From Pseudomonadota bacterium (lineage in GTDB: Bacteria > Desulfobacterota > Desulfovibrionia > Desulfovibrionales > Desulfovibrionaceae): a stretch of DNA of 64,000 nucleotides. Below, piece after piece: positions 43,781 through 53,130 of the stretch. The DNA is taken from the NCBI GenBank assembly GCA_023399375.1, contig JAEWPX010000030.1:62001-126000 (forward strand), given 5' to 3'. Each line of letters begins with the position of its first letter. Positions within the stretch are counted from its first letter, which is position 1. The notes below the pieces were generated by a model. It saw only the letters and a list, made by a program, of their open reading frames with translations, made no database searches and was not told where the DNA came from. The translations under genes were made by a program, and so were the position numbers.

Positions 43781-44995
43781 ATGGTTTTCGATGTTATTCG
43801 ACAGGTTGTCATCTTGGTTGGAGGGCGCGGAACGCGACTGGGGAAACACACGTGCGCTACCCCCAAACCGCTGCTCCCAATTGCCGATGGCAGGCCATTC
43901 CTGGATTATCTTCTCGAGTCAGTCGCTCGGCATGGATATGAAGAGATTCTTCTCCTCGCGGGTTACCTTGGCGACAAAATCGAAAATGCCTACGCTGGAC
44001 GTCAGGTTGGAGGAGCATCTGTCCGTGTTCTACGCGAATTCACTCCGCTGGGTACCGGAGGCGCGTTGACCCTTGCTCGCAATGAATTGGATCCGATGTT
44101 CCTTATGATGAACGGGGATGCCCTGTTCGATATCAACCTAAGAGCACTTGAGGAGACTGCACGGAAAGCCGGAACCAAGGCGACCCTGGCGCTTCGCACT
44201 GTTCCTGATGGATCCCGGTACGGTCGGGTAACGGAACAGGCAGGCAGGATCACCGCATTCCATGAAAAGGATACGCATTATACGGAGCCTTGCCTTATCA
44301 ACGGCGGTGTCTATGTTCTAAAACGTGAAATTCTGGAGTGTATAAACTCACTGCCCTGTTCAATAGAACAAGACGTCTTCCCGCGACTGGTGAGTCAAAA
44401 CGACATCTCCGGTTCAGAGTTCAAGGGCTATTTTCTCGACATCGGGCTGCCGGAGTCGCTGGCCCAAGGGCATGCGGAACTCCCGTGCATCCGATTTAAG
44501 CCTGCAGTATTTCTGGACTGGAACATCCTTGTCCATAAGGTTCATGAGCACAGCAGTCCTGTCGAAATATTAGATTTGGAACCAGACGTTTCTCATACCA
44601 TCCGTCGACTCAATGATTTAAACTATTACATTTTTTGTATTGCACACCAGTCAGAGACACCCAAGGAATTTTCCAATATTAATAGTATTAAACAATCATA
44701 TCGAGAGATACAATATGCCCTTTTTATCCACGGGGCACATCTTGATAATCTTATTTTCATTAAAGATTTATTAAAGCATAATAAATTTGAGCATAATACT
44801 GCATCATATAATTTATCTAATGGTTCAAATCTCTTTCGCTGTGCAATTCATGAGCTTCCCGTTCTCTTTGACAAGTCATTTTATATAACCTCAAATGCTA
44901 TTTATTCGCAAAAAGCGTATGACGCAGGACTTGATGTTTGTTTGTATAGAGGGGAGAATCTCAGCGACCTTATTAAAAAATATACACTAAAATGA
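43781..44995 (+). CDS. hddC: D-glycero-D-manno-heptose 1-phosphate guanylyltransferase-like protein with degenerate HAD domain
   Basis: A 404-residue two-domain protein. Residues 1-235 are a sugar-phosphate nucleotidyltransferase of HddC type: VVILVGGRGTRLGKHT (from residue 9), TPKPLLPIADGRPFL, MMNGDALFD (metal site) and CLINGGVYVLKRE. HddC makes GDP-D-glycero-alpha-D-manno-heptose. From about 240, FKPAVFLDWNILVHK, RRLNDLNYYIFCIAHQSE and AYDAGLDVCLY follow GmhB-type HAD phosphatases, but the catalytic D-x-D is D246-W-N248 and the later motifs are also lost. GAGG lies 6 bases before the ATG. DNA of the second half is much more AT-rich. Confidence 0.8.
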   Translation: MVFDVIRQVVILVGGRGTRLGKHTCATPKPLLPIADGRPFLDYLLESVARHGYEEILLLAGYLGDKIENAYAGRQVGGASVRVLREFTPLGTGGALTLARNELDPMFLMMNGDALFDINLRALEETARKAGTKATLALRTVPDGSRYGRVTEQAGRITAFHEKDTHYTEPCLINGGVYVLKREILECINSLPCSIEQDVFPRLVSQNDISGSEFKGYFLDIGLPESLAQGHAELPCIRFKPAVFLDWNILVHKVHEHSSPVEILDLEPDVSHTIRRLNDLNYYIFCIAHQSETPKEFSNINSIKQSYREIQYALFIHGAHLDNLIFIKDLLKHNKFEHNTASYNLSNGSNLFRCAIHELPVLFDKSFYITSNAIYSQKAYDAGLDVCLYRGENLSDLIKKYTLK

Positions 44996-45072
44996 TCATT
45001 CTGTATTCAGTAAGTAGTCAAGTACGTCATGTATGGAATGGGGATCTAGCAGCCACAGAAAAAATAGACTTC

Positions 45073-48000
45073 TTACTTTTCTTCTTTGCATTTAAAATTG
45101 CACAACACCCCGGAACAAACGAGAAAGCGCAGTGTTTGTCGTCGAGATATTTTCCACATCATTTTAAGAATGCTTCCGAACGTGTCAGCACGACTTCTGA
45201 ATCTTTCAATATCTGATTTTATTACTTGTATAAAATTTTTCTTCTTTCCTTTGCTATTGTTGAAAAGTTGAAATTTAGTAAGTAAAAATTCTGCCTGCTC
45301 TCTTACAGAATCAATGTTATTTCTTGCAGTTTCACAGTGGCATCGAAAGTTGTTTAAGTGTTTTGGACTAAAAGCAACAAGTCCTTTCTTAAGTAGCTTA
45401 CCTACAAAAAGCCAATCACCAGTCAATTTGTAACGCTTCAAATTGTTCTGATATTCTTTTTTGAATGCTCTGCATGATATTACAGCAGAACTCATATTCG
45501 GAATAATCATCCCTCTTCGCTGGTAACAGGATAACTCATTGCATCCATCATTAATATATTCCTTATTCCAACGTCCATCTTTCCAAAAATTTAAAAAATA
45601 TGTGACAGTAGATCCAACCCTTGCCCCATTCTCATCTACAATCCAGGAATTGCAGTAAAATATAGTGAGATTCTTGTTTTTTAGGAAAAAATCAACTGCT
45701 GTTTCGAGAAGGGTAACCTCTGCGAAATCATCACTTTCACAAATCCAAACAAGCCCCTTGTCGAAATGTTTCGCGGCATATTCCCAAGCAGAAAAAGGGG
45801 TCCCGGAATTTTTTTTCCGCTTAATGTATTCAAAATGATACTCTTGTTGAAGCTTGCGAATAATATCATCCGATCCATCTTGAGAACAGTCGTCAATCAC
45901 CACAAGTTTTATTTTTTTGTATGTTTGAAATACGATTGATTCTATGCGTTGCTGAAGATACCGAGCATGTCTGTACGAGGGCAAAATAACATTAACCCTA
46001 GGCAAAATTTCTTCAAATTGATATAAAAGATTGAATGTCTTCAGTAGTTCATCTTTACGCAGTAACCAAGAGTAAAATTTCAAACATATATTTTTTGCAT
46101 TTTCACCAATTAAATTTTGTAATTTTTTATCTTTAAGTAATTTTATAATAGCGCCAGCAAAATCTTTAGGTTCTGAGCAAACAAAAATATCCTCCCCATC
46201 ACGATAGGCTAGACCATCTGCGGCTATTGGTGATGCCACTGTTGGGAGACGCAACATTGCATACTGGTTGATCTTTCCTCGAAATCCAGAACCTGACAAC
46301 GCTGGAGCAATGCCGACCGTGGCTTGAGATATATGACCACATACTTTTGGGACTTCGCCAACAATTTCTGTGTTACTGTCAGCGCTTTTAATAAATTTTT
46401 CTAAATCACCGCGTCCAACGACTTTAAACTTGTACTGTGGAACTGCTTCTTTGACAATTTGATGGACGTTTTCAAGATACCATTCTAATGCTTCTACATT
46501 TGTTTGCGAACCAAAATACGCAACGAACAAGACAGTACTTTCATCTTTAATTTCGTAATTCATGGGTTTCAGGTCAAATTCTATATTAGACACTCCGGTT
46601 TCTATTGATTTAACGTTCGTTAAATTAAAATTTTTACGTAAAAAATTTGCATCTGGCTCTGAAACACAAATAACATCGTCGACTATTCGACAAATATCAA
46701 CCTCATTTTTTACATTCTTTTGCGCATTTGCTTCTTCTTGCGACAATTCTTGCAACTTTTTGCTAATAGCATAGTTTCGTGAAACACTTTCCATTGGCGT
46801 AAAAAGTAATCTTGAAGCGAATTCTTTGTAACCTGCGACTGTTTGGGGCTCATCAATGAATTCAAGATCAATAACGTCAAAAGTGCAAACTCGGTGCCTG
46901 AGTTCCCAAAATTTTTCTACCCTCAGATCATAATTAGAAGTTTCATAGACTTTATGGAAAATTTCATCTAAAAATTCATAGTCCCAATCAATATCAAGAT
47001 TTTTTTGAGTGAAAAGTTCTATGTATATATCTTTGTCAGAATTTTTTATGATTTGATATATATCAAGAATGCGTAATCCTCCCGCATGAGCGCGCGTAGG
47101 ACAATGGCGGCTGACGATAAGAATCCTTTTTCGCGGGAGAGGACGATAGCGCTGTTTTCGTCCGCATTGCATATAATGGTGGAGAGGAAGCTCTTCCGAT
47201 TGGAGATTTGAAGCATAGCGTGATGCATAATATTCCGTCGAAAAATTTTCGCTCGGATCGTATCCAGCAAAAGAGCCTATGGTCTCGTAATGAATAAGCG
47301 GATTCATACCGCTTGCGGCAACGTCTTCGTAAGTCTCTAGATACCAAAGGGTATCAAAAAACGGATTGGGGTTGCGCCCTTCCTGGGCACCATGCACCAG
47401 ATAATGCCAGAAGGGATCAAGGCCACATGATGCCACTTCGGGATAGGTCGCTCGGTACCAGACCGCATCAAACAGGACTGACGACCTAGTCCATGTCGGA
47501 TTCAGCGTATTGATGGACTGGAGATAATGGCCAAGGGGATTGATATCCGGTTGATCCGAAAGATAATACTGCTGGTAGACCCGCGTGGAAAGCCACGGTC
47601 CCGGATCACGTCCCTCCTTCCAACCGACCTGTTCGTAATGGATGAGTGGGTTCATCCCGCTTGCAGCAACATCCGGGTATGTTGCCAGGTACCAGAGAGT
47701 ATTAAAAAGGGGGTTGGGATTGCGCCCTTCCTGGGCGCCATATGTCAGATAATGCCAGAATGGATCGGAATCTGACGTAGCAACGTCGGGATAGGTCGCA
47801 CAATACCAGGCTGCATTGAACAGGGCCGACGTCTTGGTCAATGTCGACGTTTCTGTATTGTGGAGATAATGAGCGAGTGGATTGATATCCTGTTGAGCAG
47901 AAAGATAATATTGCCTATAAAATCGTGTGGAAAAATCTGGCCCCGGATCGCGACCTTCTTTCCAGCCGGTCTGTTCGTAATGAAGGAGGGGATTAATCCC

Positions 48001-48531
48001 GCTTGCAGCAACATCCGTGTATGTTGCCAAGTACCAGAGAGTATTAAAAACGGGGTTGGGATTGCGCCCTTCCTGGGCGCCATATGTCAGATAATGCCAG
48101 AATGGATTGAGAACAGATGAAGCGACGTCGGAATAGGTCGCACAATACCAAGTTGCATCGAACAAGGCGGACGGTTTGGTCCATGTCGGTTTCACCGAAT
48201 TGTGGAGATAATGGGCAAGGGGATTGATATCCGGTTGGCCAGAGAGATAATACTGTCTATAAAAGCGCGAGGAAAAGACAGGTCCTGGGTCACGCCCTTC
48301 CTTCCAGCCAGTCTGTTCGTAATGAAAGAGCGGGTTTATCCCACTTGCAGCAACATCCTGGTATGTTTCAAGATACCAGAGGGTGTCAAAGAATGGATTT
48401 GGGTTGCGCCCTTCCTGAGCACCATACGCCAAATAATGTAAGAACGGATCTAAATGGGACGCTGCGACATCGGGATAAACTGCACAATACCAATTGGAGT
48501 CAAATAAAGCACTCATAAAAAAACTATTCAT
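45073..48531 (-). CDS. 1152-residue protein: twelve tandem modules, GT4-like domain and GT2 domain
   Basis: Residues 7-460 are four copies of a three-module unit. The modules share F-x-x-x-W/Y-Y-x-x-x-Y-x-D-V-A-x-S-x-x-x-P-x-x-H-Y, with units ending GAQEGRNPNP, WKEGRDPGP and NPLAHYLHN. Residues 467-830 are GT-B-like: RILIVSRHCPTRAHAGGLR, VLFVAYFGSQTNVEALEWYL, VGIAPALSGSGFRGKINQYA and RLPTVASPIAADGL. Residues 844-1152 are a GT2 domain: VNVILPSYRHARYLQ, VVIDDCSQDGSD and VWICESDDFAE. The modules probably bind or position glycan (inference). No signal peptide. It is the last gene of the heptose operon and very AT-rich outside the modules. Confidence 0.82.
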   Translation of the reverse strand: MNSFFMSALFDSNWYCAVYPDVAASHLDPFLHYLAYGAQEGRNPNPFFDTLWYLETYQDVAASGINPLFHYEQTGWKEGRDPGPVFSSRFYRQYYLSGQPDINPLAHYLHNSVKPTWTKPSALFDATWYCATYSDVASSVLNPFWHYLTYGAQEGRNPNPVFNTLWYLATYTDVAASGINPLLHYEQTGWKEGRDPGPDFSTRFYRQYYLSAQQDINPLAHYLHNTETSTLTKTSALFNAAWYCATYPDVATSDSDPFWHYLTYGAQEGRNPNPLFNTLWYLATYPDVAASGMNPLIHYEQVGWKEGRDPGPWLSTRVYQQYYLSDQPDINPLGHYLQSINTLNPTWTRSSVLFDAVWYRATYPEVASCGLDPFWHYLVHGAQEGRNPNPFFDTLWYLETYEDVAASGMNPLIHYETIGSFAGYDPSENFSTEYYASRYASNLQSEELPLHHYMQCGRKQRYRPLPRKRILIVSRHCPTRAHAGGLRILDIYQIIKNSDKDIYIELFTQKNLDIDWDYEFLDEIFHKVYETSNYDLRVEKFWELRHRVCTFDVIDLEFIDEPQTVAGYKEFASRLLFTPMESVSRNYAISKKLQELSQEEANAQKNVKNEVDICRIVDDVICVSEPDANFLRKNFNLTNVKSIETGVSNIEFDLKPMNYEIKDESTVLFVAYFGSQTNVEALEWYLENVHQIVKEAVPQYKFKVVGRGDLEKFIKSADSNTEIVGEVPKVCGHISQATVGIAPALSGSGFRGKINQYAMLRLPTVASPIAADGLAYRDGEDIFVCSEPKDFAGAIIKLLKDKKLQNLIGENAKNICLKFYSWLLRKDELLKTFNLLYQFEEILPRVNVILPSYRHARYLQQRIESIVFQTYKKIKLVVIDDCSQDGSDDIIRKLQQEYHFEYIKRKKNSGTPFSAWEYAAKHFDKGLVWICESDDFAEVTLLETAVDFFLKNKNLTIFYCNSWIVDENGARVGSTVTYFLNFWKDGRWNKEYINDGCNELSCYQRRGMIIPNMSSAVISCRAFKKEYQNNLKRYKLTGDWLFVGKLLKKGLVAFSPKHLNNFRCHCETARNNIDSVREQAEFLLTKFQLFNNSKGKKKNFIQVIKSDIERFRSRADTFGSILKMMWKISRRQTLRFLVCSGVLCNFKCKEEK
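47152..48513 (-). repeat. Four near-identical tandem repeats of about 342-348 bp inside the giant GT gene
   Basis: Units are 48172-48513, 47830-48171, 47482-47829 and 47152-47481. The first two have a period of 114 codons, the third 116, and the fourth is shorter with a degraded last module. Nucleotide identity is very high in places; the string gggttgcgcccttcctg, or a one-base variant, recurs in all four. This points to recent tandem duplication or gene conversion. Confidence 0.85.
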
Positions 48532-48626
48532 ATTTTATCCGTGATGCGATTGCTAAGTTATATTGTTTCTTGATAGCATATTAAGGCCCGTATTGCTGGT
48601 AAATATTGATATCGAAATCAGCTTAC

Positions 48627-48643
48627 ACCGCTAGAGGCGGTGG
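48627..48643 (-). terminator. Hairpin between the Fcl-like gene and the giant GT gene
   Basis: Perfect stem caccgc/gcggtg with a 5-base loop, 19 bases after the Fcl-like stop. No T-run follows, so attenuation or mRNA protection is as likely as termination. Confidence 0.3.
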
Positions 48644-48661
48644 CTCTTCCAACAAAATGTG

Positions 48662-49585
48662 CTATTCTTGATTCGCACAATACCAATCCCAAGTTTCCTT
48701 TAGACCTTCATAAATCAGGTAATCACATCGGAAACCTGCATTTGTGATCTTGCCTAAATCATAGGCTCTGTAATCTTGCCCATTCGGTTTGCTACTGTCC
48801 CAAGTAATACGGTCAATCATGTCAGAAATTTCCCCCAACATATTCACAATTTGCTGAATGCTATAAATTCTACCACTGCCTATATTTACGGCACCATCTA
48901 TTTCATTCATAATTAATAAAGCAACACGAGCCATATCTTTAACGTACATAAAATCTCTTTGCGAAGATCCATCTCCCCAGACGAGGACATTGGTGCCATT
49001 CTTTTTTGCTTCGTAAAATTTCTTAATCAATGAGGGAACTACATGACCAAATGTTGTATCAAATTTATCTCTGGGCCCGAAAAGATTACAGGAAACAATA
49101 TAGGCCCAATCAAGACCATAACTTTCTTGATACGCTTCAAGCATGGCAAGCATTGATCTTTTTGCATTTGCATAGGCGCATTCAGAAGCATGTGGACGAC
49201 CAAAAAAAATCATGTCTTCTTTGAGTGGCAGGCCCGGAGAGGGAAAAGGATAGACCGCGCCGGTACCCATGGCTGTAATCTTAGTCACGCCAACACGACG
49301 TGATGCCTCAATAATATTAGTATTAATCATGCAATTATCATAAAATGACACACCCTGGTTCTTCATATTTCCCATAATACCATAAACTCGTGCTGCAGCG
49401 TGAAAAACATGCATTGGTTGATATTTTTCAAAGCACTCAAAAACGGCTTTTGTATCGATCAGATCACATTCGGAACGCTTTAGTGCAATTATATTCTCAA
49501 ACCCTTCTTCTCGTAATTTGTCAACTAATGCCGAGCCGACAAGACCACCTGCTCCGCTCACTAGAATTCTATCGTTTTTATTCAT
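48662..49585 (-). CDS. GDP-fucose-synthase-like SDR, probably a reductase on GDP-4-keto-6-deoxy-heptose
   Basis: A 307-residue SDR of the WcaG/Fcl family. The NADP motif GAGGLVGSAL starts at residue 11, the catalytic Y138-x3-K142 is in YANAKRSM, and NLFGPRDKF with H181 matches the Fcl substrate loop. In E. coli Fcl the active site reads S107-S-C109 with C109 needed for 3,5-epimerisation; here it is T108-G-A110, so the epimerase cysteine is gone while the reductase residues remain. Next to HddA/HddC and a GMD-like gene this suits a C4-reductase in a GDP-6-deoxy-heptose pathway. GGAGG lies 6 bases before the ATG. Confidence 0.8.
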   Translation of the reverse strand: MNKNDRILVSGAGGLVGSALVDKLREEGFENIIALKRSECDLIDTKAVFECFEKYQPMHVFHAAARVYGIMGNMKNQGVSFYDNCMINTNIIEASRRVGVTKITAMGTGAVYPFPSPGLPLKEDMIFFGRPHASECAYANAKRSMLAMLEAYQESYGLDWAYIVSCNLFGPRDKFDTTFGHVVPSLIKKFYEAKKNGTNVLVWGDGSSQRDFMYVKDMARVALLIMNEIDGAVNIGSGRIYSIQQIVNMLGEISDMIDRITWDSSKPNGQDYRAYDLGKITNAGFRCDYLIYEGLKETWDWYCANQE

Positions 49586-49638
49586 TTTTTGCCTCCACAC
49601 AAAAATTAACCTGGATTTGCAATACCTAGAGTGTCACA

Positions 49639-50649
49639 TCAGCGAGAAAGAAAATTCTCGTTGTTGTTAACACGAATACGCCAATATTTTAGCAGATCCA
49701 ACATTGTTTTTTCGAAAGGAATCATAGGTTGCCAGCCCGTGTGATTGCAAAATTTTGTAGTATCGGGAACCTGAAGATCAGCATCAATGGGACGTAATCT
49801 GTCAGGATCAATTTCGATACGTATATCGGAGCATGTTGACCAGGAGATTAGTGAAGATAACATATCCCTGATGGAGCATGTAAATTGTCCACCAATATTA
49901 TAATAAGCCCCAGGCGTTGGTTTAATTGTAACCAACATATAATATGCGCGGACAGCATCACGCACATCAGCCCAAGTTCTCAAGGAATCGAGATTTCCGA
50001 CCTTTACGACAGGAGGTAACTTTTTGGCCTCGATCATGGCTATCTGTTTGGCAAAAGTAGATTCTGCAAAGACATCACCACGACGAGGGCCAGTATGCGT
50101 AAACATACGTGTGGTCATCACACACATTCCATACGCTTCCGCATAATACCGACCGACAAGATCGGTGCCAATTTTTGAAATCGCATATGGCGACGCAGGA
50201 TGAAAGGTGCATTCCTCATTAATCGGTAATTTCTCACGGGGCACCCGTCCAAAAACTTCCGATGAAGAACAAATATGAATTACCGCTTTCGGACAAAATC
50301 GACGTAACGCTCCAAGCAATCGTTCAGTACCCTGGATATTCGTGTCCAATGTGTCCAGTGGTGCAGTGAAAGATGTTTTTGGATAACTTTGTGCGGCTAA
50401 ATGGAAAACATAATCTGGTTGAGCATCATGAACACAATTCTCTATAGACATTGTATCACGAAGATCGGCATAGTGAAGATTAATTCTATCCGCACGATTT
50501 ATTCGATCAAGATGGTGAGATATGTTATCCAGGGGGCTGCGCCACCGCAACATACCATGTATTTCCCAGTTTGTATTTTCAAGGAGATAATCCAATAAAT
50601 GGGATCCTACCATGCCAGTTATGCCAGTAATTAGAGCACGTAATGCCAT
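49639..50649 (-). CDS. GDP-mannose 4,6-dehydratase family SDR (candidate GDP-heptose dehydratase)
   Basis: A 336-residue extended SDR with the NADP loop GITGMVG (9-15), ICSSSEVFG with the catalytic Ser/Glu region (126-134) and Y155-x3-K159 in YAISKIG. GPRRGDVFAESTFAKQI and NLDSLRTWADVRDAV are GMD-family phrases. It makes the 4-keto-6-deoxy form of a GDP sugar. GDP-mannose is the usual substrate, but flanking hddA- and hddC-like genes make GDP-D-glycero-D-manno-heptose (as for DmhA of Campylobacter and Yersinia) a good alternative. GGAGG lies 9 bases upstream of the ATG, and 34 bases separate it from HddA. Confidence 0.83.
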   Translation of the reverse strand: MALRALITGITGMVGSHLLDYLLENTNWEIHGMLRWRSPLDNISHHLDRINRADRINLHYADLRDTMSIENCVHDAQPDYVFHLAAQSYPKTSFTAPLDTLDTNIQGTERLLGALRRFCPKAVIHICSSSEVFGRVPREKLPINEECTFHPASPYAISKIGTDLVGRYYAEAYGMCVMTTRMFTHTGPRRGDVFAESTFAKQIAMIEAKKLPPVVKVGNLDSLRTWADVRDAVRAYYMLVTIKPTPGAYYNIGGQFTCSIRDMLSSLISWSTCSDIRIEIDPDRLRPIDADLQVPDTTKFCNHTGWQPMIPFEKTMLDLLKYWRIRVNNNENFLSR

Positions 50650-50683
50650 ACTTAGTATCCTCCAGCAATGTTATAAAAGACAA

Positions 50684-51676
50684 CTACCCGCTAATTATCT
50701 GAGCGCCGTTATCTTCCAATGCTATTTTAATAAAGTTCTTTCTCCCGAATTTTTCTTTCATCTTTTCTTGAACTTCAGGAGATGCAAGAAAAAGAAGGAA
50801 TCCCCCCCCTCCAGCACCACACAGTTTACCTCCATACGCCCCCAAGCGCATCGCGCCTTCGTAAATCTCATCAATAATCGGCAATGTTATAAAGCTAGAA
50901 AGCTTCGATTTCGTTTTCCATCCAACACTGAGCAATTTCCCAAAATCATGGAGCATCGCTTCTGAATCACGTCCCGTTAAAAGAGATACGCTTTCCTTAC
51001 AGAGCTGCAACAGATGCGACAGTTCAACCTGAATTTTTTTTTCTTTTGTTTTTTTGATCTGCTCAGCAACGGTAGTCGAAGCATGCCGTTGAACACCTGT
51101 AAAAACCAAGCAAAGTGCTTGATTGAGCTTATCTCTACTTTCAGTACTCATTTGCACAGGCGTGATTGAAAAATCTTCTTTATAGAAGGAATAGAGATTG
51201 AGACCACCAAACGCAGCGTGGATTTGATCTTGAATACCAACATTCTCACTCAGAAGATCTTGTTCTATATGGACCGCACTCTTAAAGAGATCAAATTTTG
51301 TAATTGCTCTCCCCATAAGATGTTCAATCAGCCGAACAAACCCTACGGTGAATGATGATGAACTGCCTAATCCTGAGTTGCCTGGCAAATCGGAAATTAT
51401 AGCAAGATTAAGGGGCTTGTCAAAAGCTCTGTCGAGTAACGTAGCCCTGATGACGTTGTGCTTGATATCTTCGACATGATCTATGGCTTCGACGATTCTA
51501 TATGTGATTCGGTAACGATTTTCCGCATAATCTGCCATCGGCAAGGCAATGTTGTAAATATACTTGTCAATAGATGTGCCAAGCACAGCTCCGGGATATT
51601 CCTTAAAATAAATAGGATAATCCGTTCCACCACCAAAAAAACTGACTCTAAGAGGGGACCGAGATATGGCAATCAT
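50684..51676 (-). CDS. hddA: D-glycero-D-manno-heptose 7-phosphate kinase (HddA-like GHMP kinase)
   Basis: A 330-residue GHMP kinase. It starts MIAISRSPLRVSFFGGGTDYP, the exact style of HddA and its relatives, with the ATP loop PGNSGLGSSSS at 98-108 and the C-terminal GGKLCGAGGGG motif near 285. HddA phosphorylates heptose 7-phosphate at C1 on the way to GDP-heptose. The chosen ATG has GGAGAA 7 bases upstream; a longer reading adds 24 non-homologous residues. It is the first gene of the minus-strand heptose operon. The isomerase GmhA and an intact GmhB are absent from the window. Confidence 0.88.
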   Translation of the reverse strand: MIAISRSPLRVSFFGGGTDYPIYFKEYPGAVLGTSIDKYIYNIALPMADYAENRYRITYRIVEAIDHVEDIKHNVIRATLLDRAFDKPLNLAIISDLPGNSGLGSSSSFTVGFVRLIEHLMGRAITKFDLFKSAVHIEQDLLSENVGIQDQIHAAFGGLNLYSFYKEDFSITPVQMSTESRDKLNQALCLVFTGVQRHASTTVAEQIKKTKEKKIQVELSHLLQLCKESVSLLTGRDSEAMLHDFGKLLSVGWKTKSKLSSFITLPIIDEIYEGAMRLGAYGGKLCGAGGGGFLLFLASPEVQEKMKEKFGRKNFIKIALEDNGAQIISG

Positions 51677-51883
51677 ACAGTTATTCTCCAAATTGCTAAA
51701 ATATGTAAAAAAACGATAATAAATTCTTTTGCTTGCTGTTCTCTCCATTTCTCGGAATCACAAGACGCCAGTCATGGTCAATTAATTTCCAGATCCAAGA
51801 CATATCCGACACAATGTTGGGTTTTACCAACAAAAGGAGCCATGCCTCTTCAATAACAGGGCTTGAGAACATTTTTTTTCAGA

Positions 51884-52740
51884 TTAAAAGTCATGACTTT
51901 GAGAGGGAATTCCAGTCGATCTTGGCCAGACCGAGATATTTGGCACAAAAGAAGCCGTAGCCATGCTTAAGAGTGTCGCAGGAGCGCTCCACCTTATGTC
52001 GTCCGAGAGCCTTCCGATATGAAGCACGTACCGATCCAGTTGGCTGCGGGAACCCTTGTCCGCGTAGCTGCTCTCGCCAGTACGCGCACCGACTTCATCC
52101 GGTACGATGACAAATTCCCCCGTATCAGACCGATTGTCCGATATGGCATGTCCGTCGAGCGAAAAGACGCCCCGACTATCCGTGCCGGCGTGGATCATGT
52201 AGCCGTCATATGCTCGTTTGCATTTGCGCAGCCAGGCAGCGTCGGTATCGTCAGAGGCTTTGACGGTGTCACATCCGGCGCACTGCCGGAATCGTCTTCG
52301 CGATCATTGGGCAGCGCGTCGAGCACCTGTATCTGACAACGTGCGGAAAAAACGACGCCGGCATCGACAACGGCCCCATCGCGCACCCAAGGCTCCCCGA
52401 CTTTCCGTTGCTGACTGCGCTTGTCCAGCAGGCGCTTGATGATATTGCATTCCGCCAAGCACCGGCGAAAACGGCAGAGCGTGGCGGCGTCCGGTACCGC
52501 GTCATGATCCAAGAAAAGGCTCACGCACCGAACACTGGACAGACAATCGCACGAGGCCTCCTCCATCGCCGCATCATTGAGTTTATAACAGCATTGGTGC
52601 AGAAGGACTTTGGACATAGGCAGCGGCGAATACACCGGACTGCCGATGGCGTAACGAATCTCTTGCGCTTTTGCCGCAGAGTTTTTTCACGCGACTTCAA
52701 GTCAATGAGGAAATCGATTTCGTCCAAGAAGTTCATCTTG
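51884..52740 (-). pseudogene. IS5-family transposase remnant, frameshifted
   Basis: Fragments in several minus-strand frames line up as one decayed IS5-type transposase: SKVLLHQCCYKLNDAAMEEA with DAVPDAATLCRFRR (DUF772-like N-terminus), GAVVDAGVVFSARCQ near the first acidic residue, and, in another frame close to 51890-51960, FFCAKYLGLAKIDWNSL, a typical C-terminal phrase. At least two frameshifts break it (one near 52195). Terminal repeats are no longer evident. Confidence 0.65.
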
Positions 52741-53130
52741 TGCTTGCATCGGAGCAGTAACGTAGTCAACAATGCCAGGCTTCTCGAAGTGTGTTCACCT
52801 ATGGCCGTCATTCCTCGGCTTGGATGGAAAATGCATAGAACCGCAACCTACATTCACGACACTTTATTGGAATTTACCGATCAATGATATCAAAGCAGAG
52901 ATCTCAAGAATTAATGATAGAATCTACTACAAGACATGTCCAATAATGTATTGTTAATATACTTAGACCATTTTAAATAGCACATGCCCAAAATATCATT
53001 ACTTCGCAATCTTCATACAAAAATCAAGCTTGACGCTTTATTTTTAAACATTATTCGGCAAAAATATACATTACTTTTTTTGGACTGTCTACTTTTTTTT
53101 GTCCTTCCGAATTTTCCGTGGGCAACCCCA
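52741..53130. other. AT-rich stretch without a gene
   Basis: Between two dead transposases there are only short, unrecognised reading frames and T-runs (for example around 53080-53100). I see no promoter, RNA or conserved coding sequence. It is probably decayed insertion-sequence and junction DNA. Confidence 0.4.

Noticed and set aside
44992..45216. Short plus-strand frame overlapping the HddC stop in ATGA
   Set aside because: It runs into the 3' end of the convergent giant GT gene, has no homology I recognise, and the overlap is likely chance in AT-rich DNA.
47152..48513. CRISPR-like regular repeats
   Set aside because: The period of about 342 bp and an unbroken reading frame show protein-coding tandem repeats, not a CRISPR array.
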